Shown: positions 12,017 through 26,100 of the stretch, piece after piece | Layout: every line of letters starts with the position of its first letter | How positions within the stretch are numbered: the stretch's first letter is position 1 | DNA from: Erigeron canadensis | Taxonomy: Eukaryota > Streptophyta > Magnoliopsida > Asterales > Asteraceae | Assembly: GCF_010389155.1 (NCBI RefSeq) | Contig: NC_057762.1 | Coordinates: forward strand, 29,448,055-29,512,054 | Direction of reading: 5' to 3' | DNA: 64,000 bases | The notes under the pieces: generated by a model | Databases searched by the model: none | The model's input: the letters and a program-made list of their open reading frames with translations, nothing else | Told to the model about the DNA's origin: nothing | Made by a program: the position numbers and the translations under genes

Positions 12017-13316
12017 GGGATGAACATGGAATTGATACTTTCCCGTACAGATCTAAAAAATGACCAAAAATGAGTATCGATTCCGGTCCCAAAAAAATCG
12101 GTACAAGGCTGGTACCAAGTCGGGATGGAACCGGGATTTTGGTACCACATCCCGACTAGTACCGAATTTTTGCAACTTGATTTTGGATGTGTATTTCGGT
12201 TAACCGAATATTTCCATTTTTGTTTATCCTTTGAATTTAAAAGAATTGAGCCACTCATATGTTAGATTATATATGCAAATCCATATGAATGTGATCTGTA
12301 CTACAAAATCAATTTTATATACGAGTATGTGCCAACTCTTTGATTTCTACAAGTTGGATTAGTTGGTTCTTTCATGTTTCTACTGCATTCGGTTTTTTAT
12401 TAGTTTGCACAATGCTTAAAAAGCTATAAGTTCCTACATGGAAATGATATTTCTACAATACATTTTAATCATCTATAACAATACCTGCATTATGTAGTTG
12501 CATTATGTGCATAAAAAATTTTTATTTGTTGTAGATGGTTAAATTCTGTTGTAAAAATATCACTTTCATTCTTACATGCACCTATTTGATATTTATACAT
12601 GACTATGGTATATTGTCCCGTACTCTTACTATATATACACATATACTAATCTATATTAGCTTATAAAGCATTTTGTCATTTTTTAAAATCTCAAAAGATG
12701 ATTTGATTTACCTAAATTACCCTCCTTCTTTATTCACTAAAGTAAACATCTCTACATAATATACCTATAATACCCTTAAATCCCAACAACTCATTTTTTT
12801 CTCTCTCTCCTCAAATCTCAACTACTCATTTTTTTTCCCTCTCCTTCATAAATCATTTTATTCCTCTAATTTATTCAAAATCTTTTATCTCAAAAACCGT
12901 ATATCGATATATTATAAAAATTGTATGAGTGTTCTTAAATTTCATGCTCTTTCATTAGAGATGTCATTCGATATATTTTCAACGAATTTTTAAATCCGAG
13001 TACGGAAGTCGTACGGCTAAAGCATTTGACTATCACACTCTATAACTTATCACCTCTCATGACCTATCACCCCACCATCTCATCGCCGCATTACGCGAAT
13101 ACTATTACTCGTATACATAAACATATAGATATACAATGAACATTCCTTACATGTCAGGACCAAATGGGACCAAGTGAGATTTCTTGGTATTTCTTGATCT
13201 CGATTGGTACCGACCCCACAAGTTAAAAAAATGAGTAACGGTACCGATCACAAGGGGGACTCGGTACCATTTTCTGGGACGGGGTCCGAGATTAATTTGA
13301 GATTTCTTGCTCATCC
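12017..13316. mobile_element. hAT-like non-autonomous transposon with 8-bp target duplication
   Basis: The ends are GGGATGAACATGGAA and, in reverse complement, GGATGAGCAAGAAAT. This resembles the (T)AGGGATGA termini of plant hAT elements. A perfect 8-bp direct repeat TTATATTA flanks it (12009-12016 and 13317-13324), the hAT target size. Sub-terminal regions are rich in GGTACC/CGGTACC motifs on both sides. No transposase frame remains. A Helitron (12650-13111) occupies the middle. Confidence 0.75.
12650..13111 (+). mobile_element. Helitron nested inside the hAT-like element
   Basis: Starts TCTATATTAGCTTATAAAGC after an A and ends GCCGCATTACGCGAATACTA..CTCG before a T. The terminus is CTCG rather than CTAG, as in three other family members here. 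At 462 bp it is longer than its relatives. It must have inserted after the hAT-like element. Confidence 0.7.
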
Positions 13317-13559
13317 TTATATTATACAATAGATTTATATCAAAATATTGTACAACTAGTAATAACTAACATGTTACAAATTATTATAAAACATAAATAT
13401 ACAACAGTATAGTAATAATACAGTAGTAGTGTAGTACTCTCTTGAATTCTTGATAATTGAATTGAATTTCATTAAATTAATTTAAATTAAGTGAGTAGAG
13501 TAGCGCGTGGTAAAAACGTACTAACAGTAAAAGGACGAAACACAGTGGTGGAAAATTTT

Positions 13560-13962
13560 AACCAGAGGCAATGGCAGTGACGGCCGCTGTCACTACTACT
13601 ACTTTTCTTTTTCCCAACACCTATACATTTACTAACGTCCATTCACCGCCGTTTACCCCCCTCTCTGTAACCACTTTCTCTCTCTATACATACATACATT
13701 TGTGTATATATATTGGTATATATATAAGTTCTGCAACAAATTTCTCTCTCTTCATAACAACAATAATACCACACCATTTAACACACACACTATCTTCTCT
13801 ACCTTACAGTTCACGCCAAACGCCTGTTTTCATTTCCTTCCCTTCCCTTTCATTCTCTCTCTCTCTCTATCTATACTTTTACTATACTTTCTCTCTCTAA
13901 AAACATTCACACACACGAACATTACACATAGTCACGCACTTGTGTGTGTTTCCAGTACACTC

Positions 13963-13997
<35 letters not shown>

Positions 13998-14078
13998 ATA
14001 TATTACTACTTCATTCATGAAAGCCTAAAATTTAAGCTAAATTGTACTACTATTTTTTTCAACTTTTATTCGTCAAAA
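13560..14078 (+). promoter_or_regulatory. Probable core promoter and 5' leader of the ERL gene
   Basis: A TATATATATAAG stretch near 13717-13728 could be a TATA box. It is followed by a CT-rich region (CTCTCTCTCT at 13853-13868 and 13890-13896) and a (TTA)n run at about 13963-13997, immediately upstream of the ATG at 14079. CT-rich leaders are common in plant genes. The start site itself cannot be read from sequence. Open frames across this leader are low-complexity and not taken as genes. Confidence 0.4.
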
Positions 14079-17000
14079 ATGGCGAAAAACGAGCTCGCCT
14101 TTTGCGTATCAATGGCGGTGTTCTTCTTTTTGTTTCCGTACACTCTGTCTCTCAGTGACGAAGGTAGATTTTTTGATTTTTTTTTTTTTTAAACTTTTGT
14201 TTACTTCTTTTATGCTTTAACGGTTACCTAATGCTAATTTATGCCAATGTTTATAAAGTTATTTTGTATATCTACATATTGAACAAAAAATGTTTGTATA
14301 TATATATATTTTTATAAAAAATGTGTATTGGTGCTACAGTGATTGAAATATATATGGAGTCGAGGTACTGTTGTTGATGTTCCAATATCTTTTTTTATTT
14401 TTTTTTATTGGAAAGGTGAAAGGTTGATATGCTCAGAAAACGATTGGATGAAATATTCGGTTTTACTGTAGTAACCATTATTATTATTTTATTTTCTTGG
14501 AAAATATTTCAAACAGTGTTTCAGCTAAAACGACGTCGTATTGGCTTGAATTCTGCTTTGCAATTTCTTATTTTCAAACTGTTGACCAAAATTTCCTACT
14601 AATTTAAGCTAGGACATTTTGCTCTGTTTATTTTTTTTATTATCTTTATTTATTTTGTTATGACATTTTCCTATTGTTTAGATTATGTTAAATTTTAATT
14701 TTTAATTTTTTTGGGTTTTTCCGTTTTTCTTTGTTGCTAATTTTAGATACAACATTTTGCTCTGTTTTTTTTTTTTTTTCATTAAAATTTTGTTTGTGTA
14801 TATTCTTATTATTATTCTTATTATTTTCAAGTGTTATTTTCTTGTGCTTAATATTACTATACAATTGTGTATTAAAAATTTAATGAAATTACCAGTTTTT
14901 ACCATATGTTTTAGTAAATTAACTAGATTTTAGACCCGTGTCGACCCGTGTCCAACATTAGACACGAGAGTATGACATTGTTAATATTAGATATTAATAC
15001 ATGTAACTCATAAGTGAAAGCTGAAGATATAAGTAGATACTAAGTGTTCGATTCAAATGCCAAGAATGTTAAGCTAATAGAAAGAAAACTAATATAATAA
15101 AAGAATATTGGAAGTATATGTACCCCCTTCATCATTCGAAAGACTTCTTTATAGACGAAATTTTTGTTTGTGTTTGGTTGTTCAATATAGACAGGTTGTG
15201 ATGTTAGTTTGCTAGTGTTTGAAAATTTTAATAGAATTGTGCTATATACTAATTAAGCAGGTAAAGCATTAATGTCTATTAAGGCTTCGTTTAGCGACGT
15301 TGTAAATGTGCTTCTCGATTGGGACGAAGACCAGAACGAGGATCTATGTTCATGGAGAGGGGTTATATGTGATAATATCAGCACTACTGTAGTTGCTCTG
15401 TATGTTTATTTTCTAGTAAACTTGAGTATATTTCCCTAAATGCATGCATCATCAAAACTTGGTGTAACTTACGTCGGTTTAATTGGTGTCTGATTCAAGA
15501 AATCTTTCTAACTTGAACCTTGGAGGAGAAATTTCACCTGCTATTGGAGACTTGAGGAATCTGCAGTCTATGTATGTAACACCTGTTGTTTATGTCATAC
15601 ATATACATATATGCATCATTTATTATGAAATAGTTCTAATAGCTTGGTTTGAACGGTAACAGCGATTTGCAGGGAAATAAGCTTACCGGACAGATACCGG
15701 ATGAAATTGGCAGTTGTGTTTCTCTAATTTTGCTGTAAGCTTCATAGTTCTATCCTTTCACACCCCTGAATACTCTAGCTAGATTTTATGTTTTAAGTTT
15801 TAACCATTTGGTATTATCAATATTTGGTGGTTGCAGGGATTTGTCTGACAATATGCTGTATGGGGATATCCCGTTTTCGATCTCTAAGCTGAAGCAGCTA
15901 GAACTATTGTAAGTGTATCCTGCTTAATGCATGGAAAATTACTTGATGGTTAATTAATTCTACTTAATTAACAGTGTAACCCTCTAAACAGGAATCTGAA
16001 GAACAACCAGATTACCGGTCCCATACCTTCGACACTAACTCAAATTCCTAACCTTAAGACACTGTAAGTTGTGTGTTGGTCCCTTTCCCTTTTCCATAAA
16101 GGTTATCTTTTAGTTGGGATTTTACTTTTAGCTCCATGGGCCAACTATTGTGGGGGGCCAGTACTAAAAGAAAGGAGAAATCCCCAAATCATAACTTCAC
16201 AAAAGATGCCAGTTCATATTCTTTCTATGCTTTCTGTTATGTGGTTAGTATGTTCAAAAATATGCATACATGATAGTGACATGTAATTTTTTTTTTGATT
16301 TTGTTTTCTTAGTGATTTGGCTCAAAATAAACTGACTGGTGAGATACCGAGATTGATATACTGGAATGAAGTATTGCAGTATCTGTGAGTTCTAAATAAA
16401 TTACTAGATCAACGTGCAATCATTTATTTTGTTTTCCTTAGAAGCTTATTCGTATTTTGGTACTTGGATTTTATAGTGGTTTGCGAGGCAATTCATTAAC
16501 TGGGACCCTGTCTGCTGATATGTGCCAGTTGACTGGTCTTTGGTATTTGTAAGTCTCATGTCTCGATTAATTTTTTGAGTTTTTATCTACAATTTGTTAA
16601 TAAATCTGTATCATTATTTAGCGATGTTCGGGGAAATAACTTGAGCGGCACTATTCCTGATAGCATTGGTAACTGTACAAGCTTTGAGATATTGTAAGCC
16701 TCATTTTTTGTAGATTTTAGTTGTTTTTTAGTGGCACAACTTGTTTTCACTTACTAGTTTGTTTGTTTTTTTCTGCAGAGATATCTCTTACAATCAGATC
16801 ACTGGTGAAATTCCATATAACATTGGGTTTCTTCAAGTGGCTACCTTGTGAGTTTCTTCTTGTTACTCTTGCAAATATGTGAAATGTAAATATATGAAAG
16901 AAAATAAACGTGCAGAGGGAAGCTTGCTTTTCTATTGAAATAAACTTGGTCTTTTATAGCCTACAAGACCCAATGAAAATAAACCATAACTACCTAAAAA

Positions 17001-20000
17001 CTAGCCATTACCCCTAGAAACTAGGACACATTCTTTTGTTCCCATTAATTCGGTCAGACACTCCATCCACTAATTGTTTACTATGCTACTTAAAACAAAC
17101 TCAAACTACTAAATAATAAAATCCAAATATTAAAACCAAATAAAACTAACAAGTCAAGATTAATTCTCAACAGCCACGAGGCCAAGTTTTATGTAATGTT
17201 TTACATATATATTCTTTGCAAGTAAAATTTTGACGAGGGATCAATATATTGGTTGTGCACACTTTTTGATGTTTCAGGTCTCTTCAAGGTAACAAGTTAA
17301 CCGGAAAAATTCCAGAAGTTATTGGTCTTATGCAAGCACTTGCTGTTCTGTAAGTATTTCTATCATTCTATTAAGTATTAATGCAACACAGTTTGGTATT
17401 TTGTGACTAATGATGCAAATCTTTTATCTATTTTGCCTCCAAGGGACTTGAGTGAAAATCAATTAGTCGGACCAATTCCTCCAATCTTTGGCAACTTATC
17501 ATTTACAGGAAAACTGTAAGTATTGCCTTAATGTATGATGTAAAGGCTTCTGCTCTATGTTATGCTTACACATTATTCTACTGTCACAGATATCTTCATG
17601 GGAATAGACTTACAGGACCAATTCCACCAGAGCTTGGAAATATGACAAAGCTTAGCTATCTGTAAGTGCAGCTCTTAGACTTAATTTGTTTAACATTCAT
17701 GGTCTTGTTCCTATATTAATAAGTTGCCATGTTTGTGATTTTTCAGGCAGTTGAATAATAACCAGTTCAGTGGTGGAATTCCTGCTGAACTAGGGAATCT
17801 TGATCAGCTTTTTGAATTGTGAGTCCTTCATTCTGCTCTGGTATAGTATAAGCACTTCTAGACTTGTGTTAATAATATTGATTACTCATGTTCTTTTAGG
17901 AACCTTGCACTCAACAACCTTGAGGGGCCTATTCCTGAGGAAATCAGTTCTTGCACTGCTTTAAATCAACTGTATGACTAATAAATGTGCTTTTCATTGA
18001 TATATGCTATATATAGTTGATAATTCCATGTTTACATGCAAATTATGTTTGACCGACTTCTTACTTATTTAGTCATATCCTTTCAGCAACGTGCATGGAA
18101 ACTTACTCAATGGTTCCATTCCATCCGGATTTCGTAATCTAGAGAGCCTAACTTATCTGTATGGGTTATTTCTTTCTAATTTGGGTTTATATCAGCTTAC
18201 GTCAAATTATTATACGTTAACAAATTGCCTTGTTAAACGCAGAAATCTATCTTCAAATAACTTTAAGGGGTTTATACCAATTCAGCTTGGGAGAATAATC
18301 AATCTAGATACATTGTAAGTTCATGTTGCAAGTATCTTATGCTCTTTTATCAATATACTGTAGTCTAACATACAATTTTTTTAAAAAATTTATCCAGGGA
18401 TCTTTCCAGCAATCATTTCTCTGGACCCGTTCCTGCATCTATTGGCGATCTTGAGCATCTTTTGACATTGTACGCAATGTGTTTTAGATCTTAAATGTAA
18501 CTCAAAAATTGCTTATTGACTTTCTTTTCTGTTATGTTTATAGAAATTTGAGCCATAATCTCCTTGTGGGTCCAATACCTCAGGAATTTGGGAACCTTAG
18601 AAGTGTCCAAATTATGTAAGCTTCTTGAATTCACTTTTACCTCATAGTGTGTTTTCTGCTTTTCCAAACCATCCTCAGTATATTTGTTTTTTCTGGTAGT
18701 GACATGTCTTTCAACAAACTCCATGAGGCCATACCAGTAGAGATGGGCCAGCTGCAAAACATCATGTCTCTGTACGCCATTTTTTTTTTGGCCATTATAC
18801 TCGTATATTCTTACACTGATGGAAGGAATTCTAACACCTTAACCTATCTATTATGATCTAATTGCAGCATCTTAAACAACAACAGTTTGAACGGAGAGAT
18901 ACCTAACCAATTATCCAACTGTTTCAGCCTTGTTAATCTGTAAGTTTATTCGGTTATATTCATCCTTGTTATTATATACATGTAGGTGATTTTTCCCTCA
19001 CTGACGAATATGATATTTGTTATTTTAATTGGTGATCTCCCATGCTAACTAATCGTCTTCTTCGCATCAGAAATGTTTCTTACAACAACATATCCGGGGT
19101 GGTGCCTCCTAGTAGAACTTTTTCACGGTTTCCACCGGATAGGTAAATTATTGTGTTTTTTTGCTGACCTCCCTCCCCCCTCTGATTTGAAGTGTGTTTG
19201 TTCAGTTTTCCTGATAATATATGTTATGTATTGTCTGCTTGCAGCTTTCTTGGAAATCCTTTGTTATGTGGGAACTGGTTAGGTTCCATATGTGACCCAT
19301 ATTCACAAAAACAAAGAGGTATCTATTCAGGTCTTGTATTCAATTATTCATCCATGTGTTGAGTGAAAGTCAGCGGTATATTAATATTTAAGTTTCTACT
19401 GCAGCTTTCTTTTCCAGAACGGCTGTTGTTTGCATGACGTTAGGGTTTGTGGTACTTGTAGCCATGGTGATACTGATGATTTTAAGATCAAACAAACCCA
19501 AACAGTATATGAAAGAAACGACCAAGGGCTTGCAAGGTTTGTGCTGTTCTTTACCAGAGGTGGCAATCCAGTTCATCTTGCTACCTCTAATCTTACCAAT
19601 GAGCTTTTAGATAGTTTAGCGATTTTTAATATCAGGCTTTTTGCCAGGTCCTCCAAAACTTGTAATTCTTCACATGGATTTGGCAATTCACACGTATGAT
19701 GATATTTTGAGAATCACAGAAAATTTCAATGAAAAGTACATTATAGGATATGGTTCTTCAAGCACCGTTTACAAGTGTTCTCTAAAGAATTCCCGGCCTA
19801 TTGCAATCAAGCGGCTTTACACCCAGTACCAGCACAACTTTCAGGAGTTTGAAACTGAGCTGGAGACTATTGGCAGCATTCGACATAGAAATCTTGTGAG
19901 TCTGCATGGTTATTCCCTTTCGCCCACTGGAAACCTCCTCTTCTATGACTACATGCCAAATGGTTCTCTTTGGGATCTTCTTCATGGTAAGTGCATGATG

Positions 20001-21497
20001 CTACTTCTATGTTTGTTTTACTTGGTAGGTTGGGTTACGGGTCAAAACAAGTTTTATATGCCGATTGATAAATGTTTATTGTCTGTCTTAAAGTTCTTCA
20101 TAAATATTTAATGTATTAATTTTGATTTCAATAGATTTTTTCCTTAATCAATGATGCGAATAAAACAATTTAGCCCATGGTATGCGTAAAAAGTAGCCTG
20201 TCAACCTTTTTGACTAATTAGACTCGTTCAACTAACCTACCTAATTAAGAGAACACAAAACAATATCAACCCATTAAGTTAGCATGTCTAACTTCATTGA
20301 TAAAAGACTGCTTTTTCTTTAATGAAATTACAACTTGCATGTTAATATAGTTAAAAGCGCTTAATGTGTTATTTACTATGACAGGACCATCGAAGAAGGT
20401 GAAACTTGATTGGGAAACCCGTCACAGGATAGCAGTGGGAGCTGCACAAGGACTAGCTTATCTTCACCACGATTGCAGCCCAAGAATCATTCATAGAGAT
20501 GTGAAATCATCAAATATTTTGTTGGATGAGAATTTTGAGGCTCATATATCTGATTTTGGCATTGCAAAGTCTCTTCCGACGACTAAAACCTATGCGTCAA
20601 CTTATGTTCTCGGGACGATTGGCTACATAGACCCTGAGTACGCTAGGACTTCTCGGCTTACTGAAAAATCAGATGTGTATAGTTTTGGTATCGTTCTCCT
20701 GGAGTTATTGACTGGAAAGAAAGCTGTTGACAACGAGTCTAACTTGCATCAACTGGTACCAACTAATTTCTAATCCTTTTTTTTAATATAGCTTACTTCT
20801 TATACTAAGGATTTCTTACGAATGGTGAATCTTTTCCGTTTACTAATAATTATGCTGATTTTGGCAATATGGACTATAGACCCAGTCCAAAATATGCCTT
20901 TGTATTTTAGTGTCTTGAATTTTGTTAAATGATTTACATTTTTATGGAATCAATATTTGTTATTTCAACGATAATTAAAGCATAACTTATTTTTATATTC
21001 TCAAAATGGATCACAAGGTGTCTTGTTCGATTTGCCCATACTTGCCCAAACCTGTTGATGTTCCAATCTTGCCATCTCTGCTGTTAGGCATCTACAATAT
21101 TTTTAGCTGCGTATCTTTCATATGCTTAAATTGTGCTGACATTTTTCAGATATTGGCAAAGGCTGATGATAATACAGTGATGGAATCAGTTGATCCAGAA
21201 GTGTCGGTTACCTGTATTGATTTATCACAAGTTAAAAAGACTTTTCAACTTGCGTTGTTATGCACAAGGCGTCATCCTTCTGAGAGACCGACAATGCATG
21301 AGGTTGCAGGGATCCTGCAATCCTTGTTGCCCTCTGCTCTAGGTACAAAAACAAATTTGGGTCCTGAAAAAAAGACATCGGAGTATGCACAATATGTGAT
21401 AGGAGATGGGCATCCTCCTCGGCAGCAGGATGACAATTCTTCAGATGCTCAATGGTTTTTCAGGTTTCGCGAACTTGTATCAAATAATACATTTTAG
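14079..21497 (+). CDS. ERL1: ERECTA-LIKE leucine-rich-repeat receptor kinase (ERL1/ERL2 type)
   Basis: Plasma-membrane receptor kinase. Relatives perceive EPF/EPFL peptides, with TMM and SERK partners, to control stomatal spacing and organ growth. Exons: 14079-14163, 15261-15399, twenty LRR exons from 15500-15571 to 19071-19142 (each 72 bp except 16779-16847, 69 bp), 19245-19318, 19405-19536, 19648-19986, 20385-20755, 21150-21497. All junctions are GT-AG and in phase, giving 974 residues against about 966 in Arabidopsis ERL1. Order: signal peptide (1-24), N-cap with CSWRGVIC, about 20 LRRs, membrane helix (about 584-605), kinase domain. ATP-binding Lys is near 677 (PIAIK), catalytic HRD Asp near 774, DFG Asp near 792, all intact. 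[10 protein letters not shown] and SISKLKQLE are ERECTA-family hallmarks. LRR exon 18700-18771 reads HEAIP where LxGxIP is usual. ERL1 and ERL2 cannot be separated with certainty. A TPX2-like gene follows tail to tail. Confidence 0.96.
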
Positions 21498-23127
21498 GAT
21501 ATAGTTTTGGAACTACTTTTGGGGGCGGTGTTATCTTTTGGCTGGCTTTAGTTACAAGTTATTGATAATATCAGATTTAGGAACTAAAGGCTTTTATGTT
21601 GTAATGTTAACTTATGTTATTGTACTTGTAATTTTGTAAAACTGGTTCACAGGCTGTAGTTCAATCTATTTTGTTACGTTAGCCTTATTTCTGTTTTGTG
21701 GTGCTATGTTGTGGCTCATTCTTTGCTTGATTGCCAGTTCTTTACATCAAACCCTGGCTCAAACCATCACCTTACAAATATCTGAACATAAAGAATGTTC
21801 AAGCATGCTTTTACCATTTTTATGTCTGTAGCTGTATGATTTACTTGTAATTTATGTAGATTTATCTGCTGAATCAACTGAAAAAGCACGGTTACTTCAG
21901 AAGAAGCCTTAATTTTCTTTCCTTCAATGGGACCTGCCACTGATAAAACATGTACAGTTACATTTTGGCCTTTCTGCCAAAGAACGACCTATGCGAGATA
22001 TGGCTCCGTGTGTTCTTTAGTCCTTTTGCTGATCAACCTGCTGATAAACCAAGCACATGTTTTCCCCAAACTCTAAAAAACAAAACAACAAAAAAAACCC
22101 GGTAGATTAATGGGAACCGCTTGATCCTATGTACCGAATTGGTACCCACATAACCCCCAGCAGGGATAGTTTTCGCCAAACATTGTTGACGTTAGACTAT
22201 GATATGATTCCCCTCTTTTGTGTATTAAGGTGGTTGGCTATAGACGTTGGTAAGTAAGTAAATAATATTTTTATTACATATATTGATGATTTACAGTTAC
22301 ACCATGGTTGGCCAGATGAGATGACTTGCCCTGTATAGGTTTTCGTAATCAGTTTCTCTTTAATGACAATGAGCTATTGTTAAAGCTTCCGCTGTGTCTT
22401 GTTAGTGATTATATCTCTATATATGGAAGTGGAAGCTCAAGATGATATTTGCACATTGCATGACTATCTTCAACCCCCAATACATTTCTAGACAACCTTC
22501 CATGCACACATATCCTGCAATGTAAGAGTAATGTGAAAACTATAGTTTGACATTTTTTTATTCCAAGCAAAACATTGTATCAAAAATATACTGGTCTTGC
22601 ATTATTAGATATCAACTAACCGCTCAACATAGTAGCGTCTTAAACTGAATTCATTGCCCATTTGTTACAAGTGGAGATGATTATGTTGAGCAAATTTATC
22701 AGGAAGATACTTATTTTGAGTGCAACCCAACATGCACTTAAAGATTCCTTTTTACCCATAGCCTTTTCAGCTCGTTACCCAACCCCCCACGATCCAACCC
22801 AACCATTTTGCCTCCATGTATGACAACACCTTCTGGTTTGAGAATCAGTTGCAAGTGAAGGGAGCATCAAAACAAAGCTAATCCAGTGACAGGTAAAATT
22901 AAATTAATTCATCAAACATAACTTATGGATGTGAATTGTCTATTTCATTATTATTAGTGTATGGAAGCAAAAGTTTTCGGCCCAGGTCTATTAAGTTATA
23001 GTTTTCCTACTCTATGCAAGCTAGCCACATGTATGACAAATTTCAAATTTGTGCACTAAAATATCAATAATTGCCAATAACATTCTAGAAAATAAGTTTT
23101 GGTTATTTGTTACCTGTTTATGTTAGG
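21498..23127. other. Tail-to-tail intergenic region between ERL and TPX2-like genes
   Basis: Should hold the 3' untranslated regions of both convergent genes. AATAAA-like and T-rich sequence is present but no unique polyadenylation site can be assigned. I see no further gene or transposon here. Confidence 0.55.
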
Positions 23128-26100
23128 CTATATTTTAACTTCAGTGGTCCTCCTATCAGTTCCACAATGATTCGGCTTCCCTACACATCTCTGTTCACAC
23201 ATGATGATGTTCACATACTTAAGACACGTTACGTTGCAAGAAGTTAGGACGAAAGTTATGAAACAAATTACAAATATGCTTAGAAAATATACCCTAAAGT
23301 CCTGCTGAAAAGATCTTGCCATGTTCTCCTTCAGCCCCTAAACACGTCAAAAATAGTATAAATAATCAATACTTAGAATTACTTGGAGTACGTTAACTTT
23401 ATATAGAGATGTCAGGAGGTTATGTGAAACTAACCTTACTTACACGAGGTGGTTTTAGTGATGTTATAGTTTTCGTCTCAGATTCAGGTTTCAAAGAGAG
23501 CTTAAAACACAATGATAAAAAGAATGAGCTATGATAACTCCCAAAAGTAATTAACATTTTAAGATTCGTAGTGCTTACAGTATTAGTCTTTTACCTTCTT
23601 AAATAATTCTACTGGCGGCGAATAAGAATTGTGCTTTGTATTCAAAGTATATCCACCATCTTTGATTGGATATACCTGTGCCATAAGTACAATCTTTAAG
23701 TGAGTTGCAAGAAAAGAATATGCATAACATGTAAAATAGATATGTAGAGCTGTCTCTCCACCTTGTCATTAGAGCAAGCCTTAAAATTATTTGGTGATCT
23801 GCATTTATCCTTCTTTCCGGCATTTCCAGAGTTTTGGCTGCAACAAGTAATAGACTCAAAGTAAGAAATGAGTTATAGCAAAGTATAATGAAAATGTGTA
23901 GCAGCCGAAGATAAGTTAACCATTCAAATTGTACAATAGAAGGCCTAAATTCAAGTTGAAGGTTTTGACCTCTTCATAAGAGTGTCTTCACTCTTTGCAG
24001 GACCAGTACTATGCTTACGAAGTACCTGCATGAAGTACATGTTTGCCTGGCATGTTAAAAACTGATGAAATGATATAAAAATGCAAAGAAAAAAAAATGC
24101 GTATACAAACGAGCACACGCTTATGATATAAACAAGTTAAGTTAATAGCATACATTAGTAGGCTGAACTTGCATCGCCCGCTCATTTGTCTTCAAGTGAA
24201 ACTCCTGTTATGCAATTAGTAAGGTCAAGGTTTAAATGCATCATGCAATGTATGATATCTTTCTGACTATATAAAAATGTGACTCAACACTATCATTTAG
24301 TTACTTGTAACAGTATGTGCCACGGTCGCAATAGATAACAGGTCCATACAAGTCATCTTTTAGTACAGGATAAAACGGGTCACACAGATTGTCCGAAAAA
24401 CAAAAACACTTTTGATCCTAAACTTCTTTTCTAAGTAAGTAGGAGGACATTCGGTTAAAAAAAAAGGTAGGAGGACATGGAGATTACTAAATCAATATTA
24501 GAACAATAATCAAAATCTTCGAATGAAAGTGATATAGGAGGTTTATAGAATTTGAAATAGACTCTGGGTGTATTTACTGTCTTTCAACCTGATTGACCCA
24601 TTCACCAAAAATTTTTTATTTGATCCATTTGACCCATTGGGATAAAACAACACCCAAATCGGCCCATTCTTAAGTATAAACATTGAAATGGCCACATCTA
24701 CTCGCAACTTTATAGATTTTGACAACTTACTTGAAATTCAGTAGTAGGAGTCATGCTTTTCTTGCGTTGAGGCAATGTAGGAGTGTCGAGAATCTGCGAC
24801 ATATATACTTTTGTTAAATGTAGGTTACATGTAGAAGTGAGTTTTGAAAAAGATACTAACTAATTTCAAGTACTGACTTTTCTGTTCAATGGCCGTGCTT
24901 TAAATGCTTTTGGTTGTTGAACTGATTCAGATTTATTCTGGGACCTAAATGTCAAGAAAAATTAGTCATTGATTGCTGTTTTATAGAATGGCATACAAAA
25001 TAAGCAGCAAAAATTCTGAAAAACACTACCTACGCCTTTGAGCTCTCTCTTCTGTTACCAACGCAGGTTTTTGTGGAGTAATAGTCTTAACTCTAGGTTT
25101 TAATTTGCCTTCCAACAGTTCAGCCTATGAAACAAACAGTCTTTCGAATTAAAGACTTTTTTTTGTTTGATGATATGAAGTCTAATTTGGTACTTTACCT
25201 TCTTGGTGGCCTTGTGCAAAAACGAAGCCTGGTGCTTCAATTGTGCAGCCTTACGTAGATAACCAATTTCAAGCTTCTGCCTTTTGGTGGCGTGGTTTTG
25301 ACTTCTGATAGGAGATTGTAACTTTTCACTTGCGCTAATTAATGGCTTCTGCAACCTACAAGTTTATAATAACAAAAAAGCAGAAATGAGAAAATATAGT
25401 CGGATTAATAGGATCAAACGTTACAAGACTGAGATCACGACAATGCTTAACACCTTCCACTACTGCCAGAATGTATGTCGCACTCTTTACTTTGCTTAGC
25501 TAAATGACTGGCAGTAGGTTTCATGAACGATGAACCATTTGGTTTGGATACGTTGACTGTGGACTTTGACTTGGCTTTCGTGATGTCTTGAGGAATATGA
25601 TTATAATGCTTCACACCTAAAAAGGTCAGAACAACGAAAACCCAATTTTCAAACGTACAACAATAACAAATATAGATATAGATACAAATTACAAAGAAAC
25701 TTGACTCTAGAAAACAGGTAATGTCTAATTATGAATGTGCATAAATTGACCCGTACCTTTACATTTCAAATCCCTTGGGGCGGCTTTATGATCAATGTCG
25801 CCGTCTGAGATGCTGGATGAAGTGCTGGATGTACTAGTCTTTTTATGAGTTTCTTTCTTTGTGGAGCTAGTTTTATAACCTTTCATCGACATGGCTTTTG
25901 CCGCTTTCATCATTTTTAACTTCACTACAAAGGCTGAAACATCCAGATCAAATTATACATGCAGATTAGACCATATCGATCTGTGAGCTAAAAATGGAAT
26001 TTAAAAACCAATGTAAACTCTTCGTTTTAATTATTTAACGACTGCAGATATCATATAAATATCAATCAGTTTATAAAAACCAAAACTAATCAAGTTTATA

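Noticed and set aside
13571..14078. Overlapping open frames of about 80-110 codons upstream of the ERL start
   Set aside because: They are low-complexity Thr/Ser/Phe/Ile translations of CT-rich and ATT-rich leader DNA and differ by frame; they look like 5' untranslated sequence.
14925..15080. End of a second Helitron family on the minus strand (CTAG terminus next to CACGGGTCTAAAAT)
   Set aside because: Only one end is suggestive, there is no clear hairpin, and the resemblance to 57676 is short.
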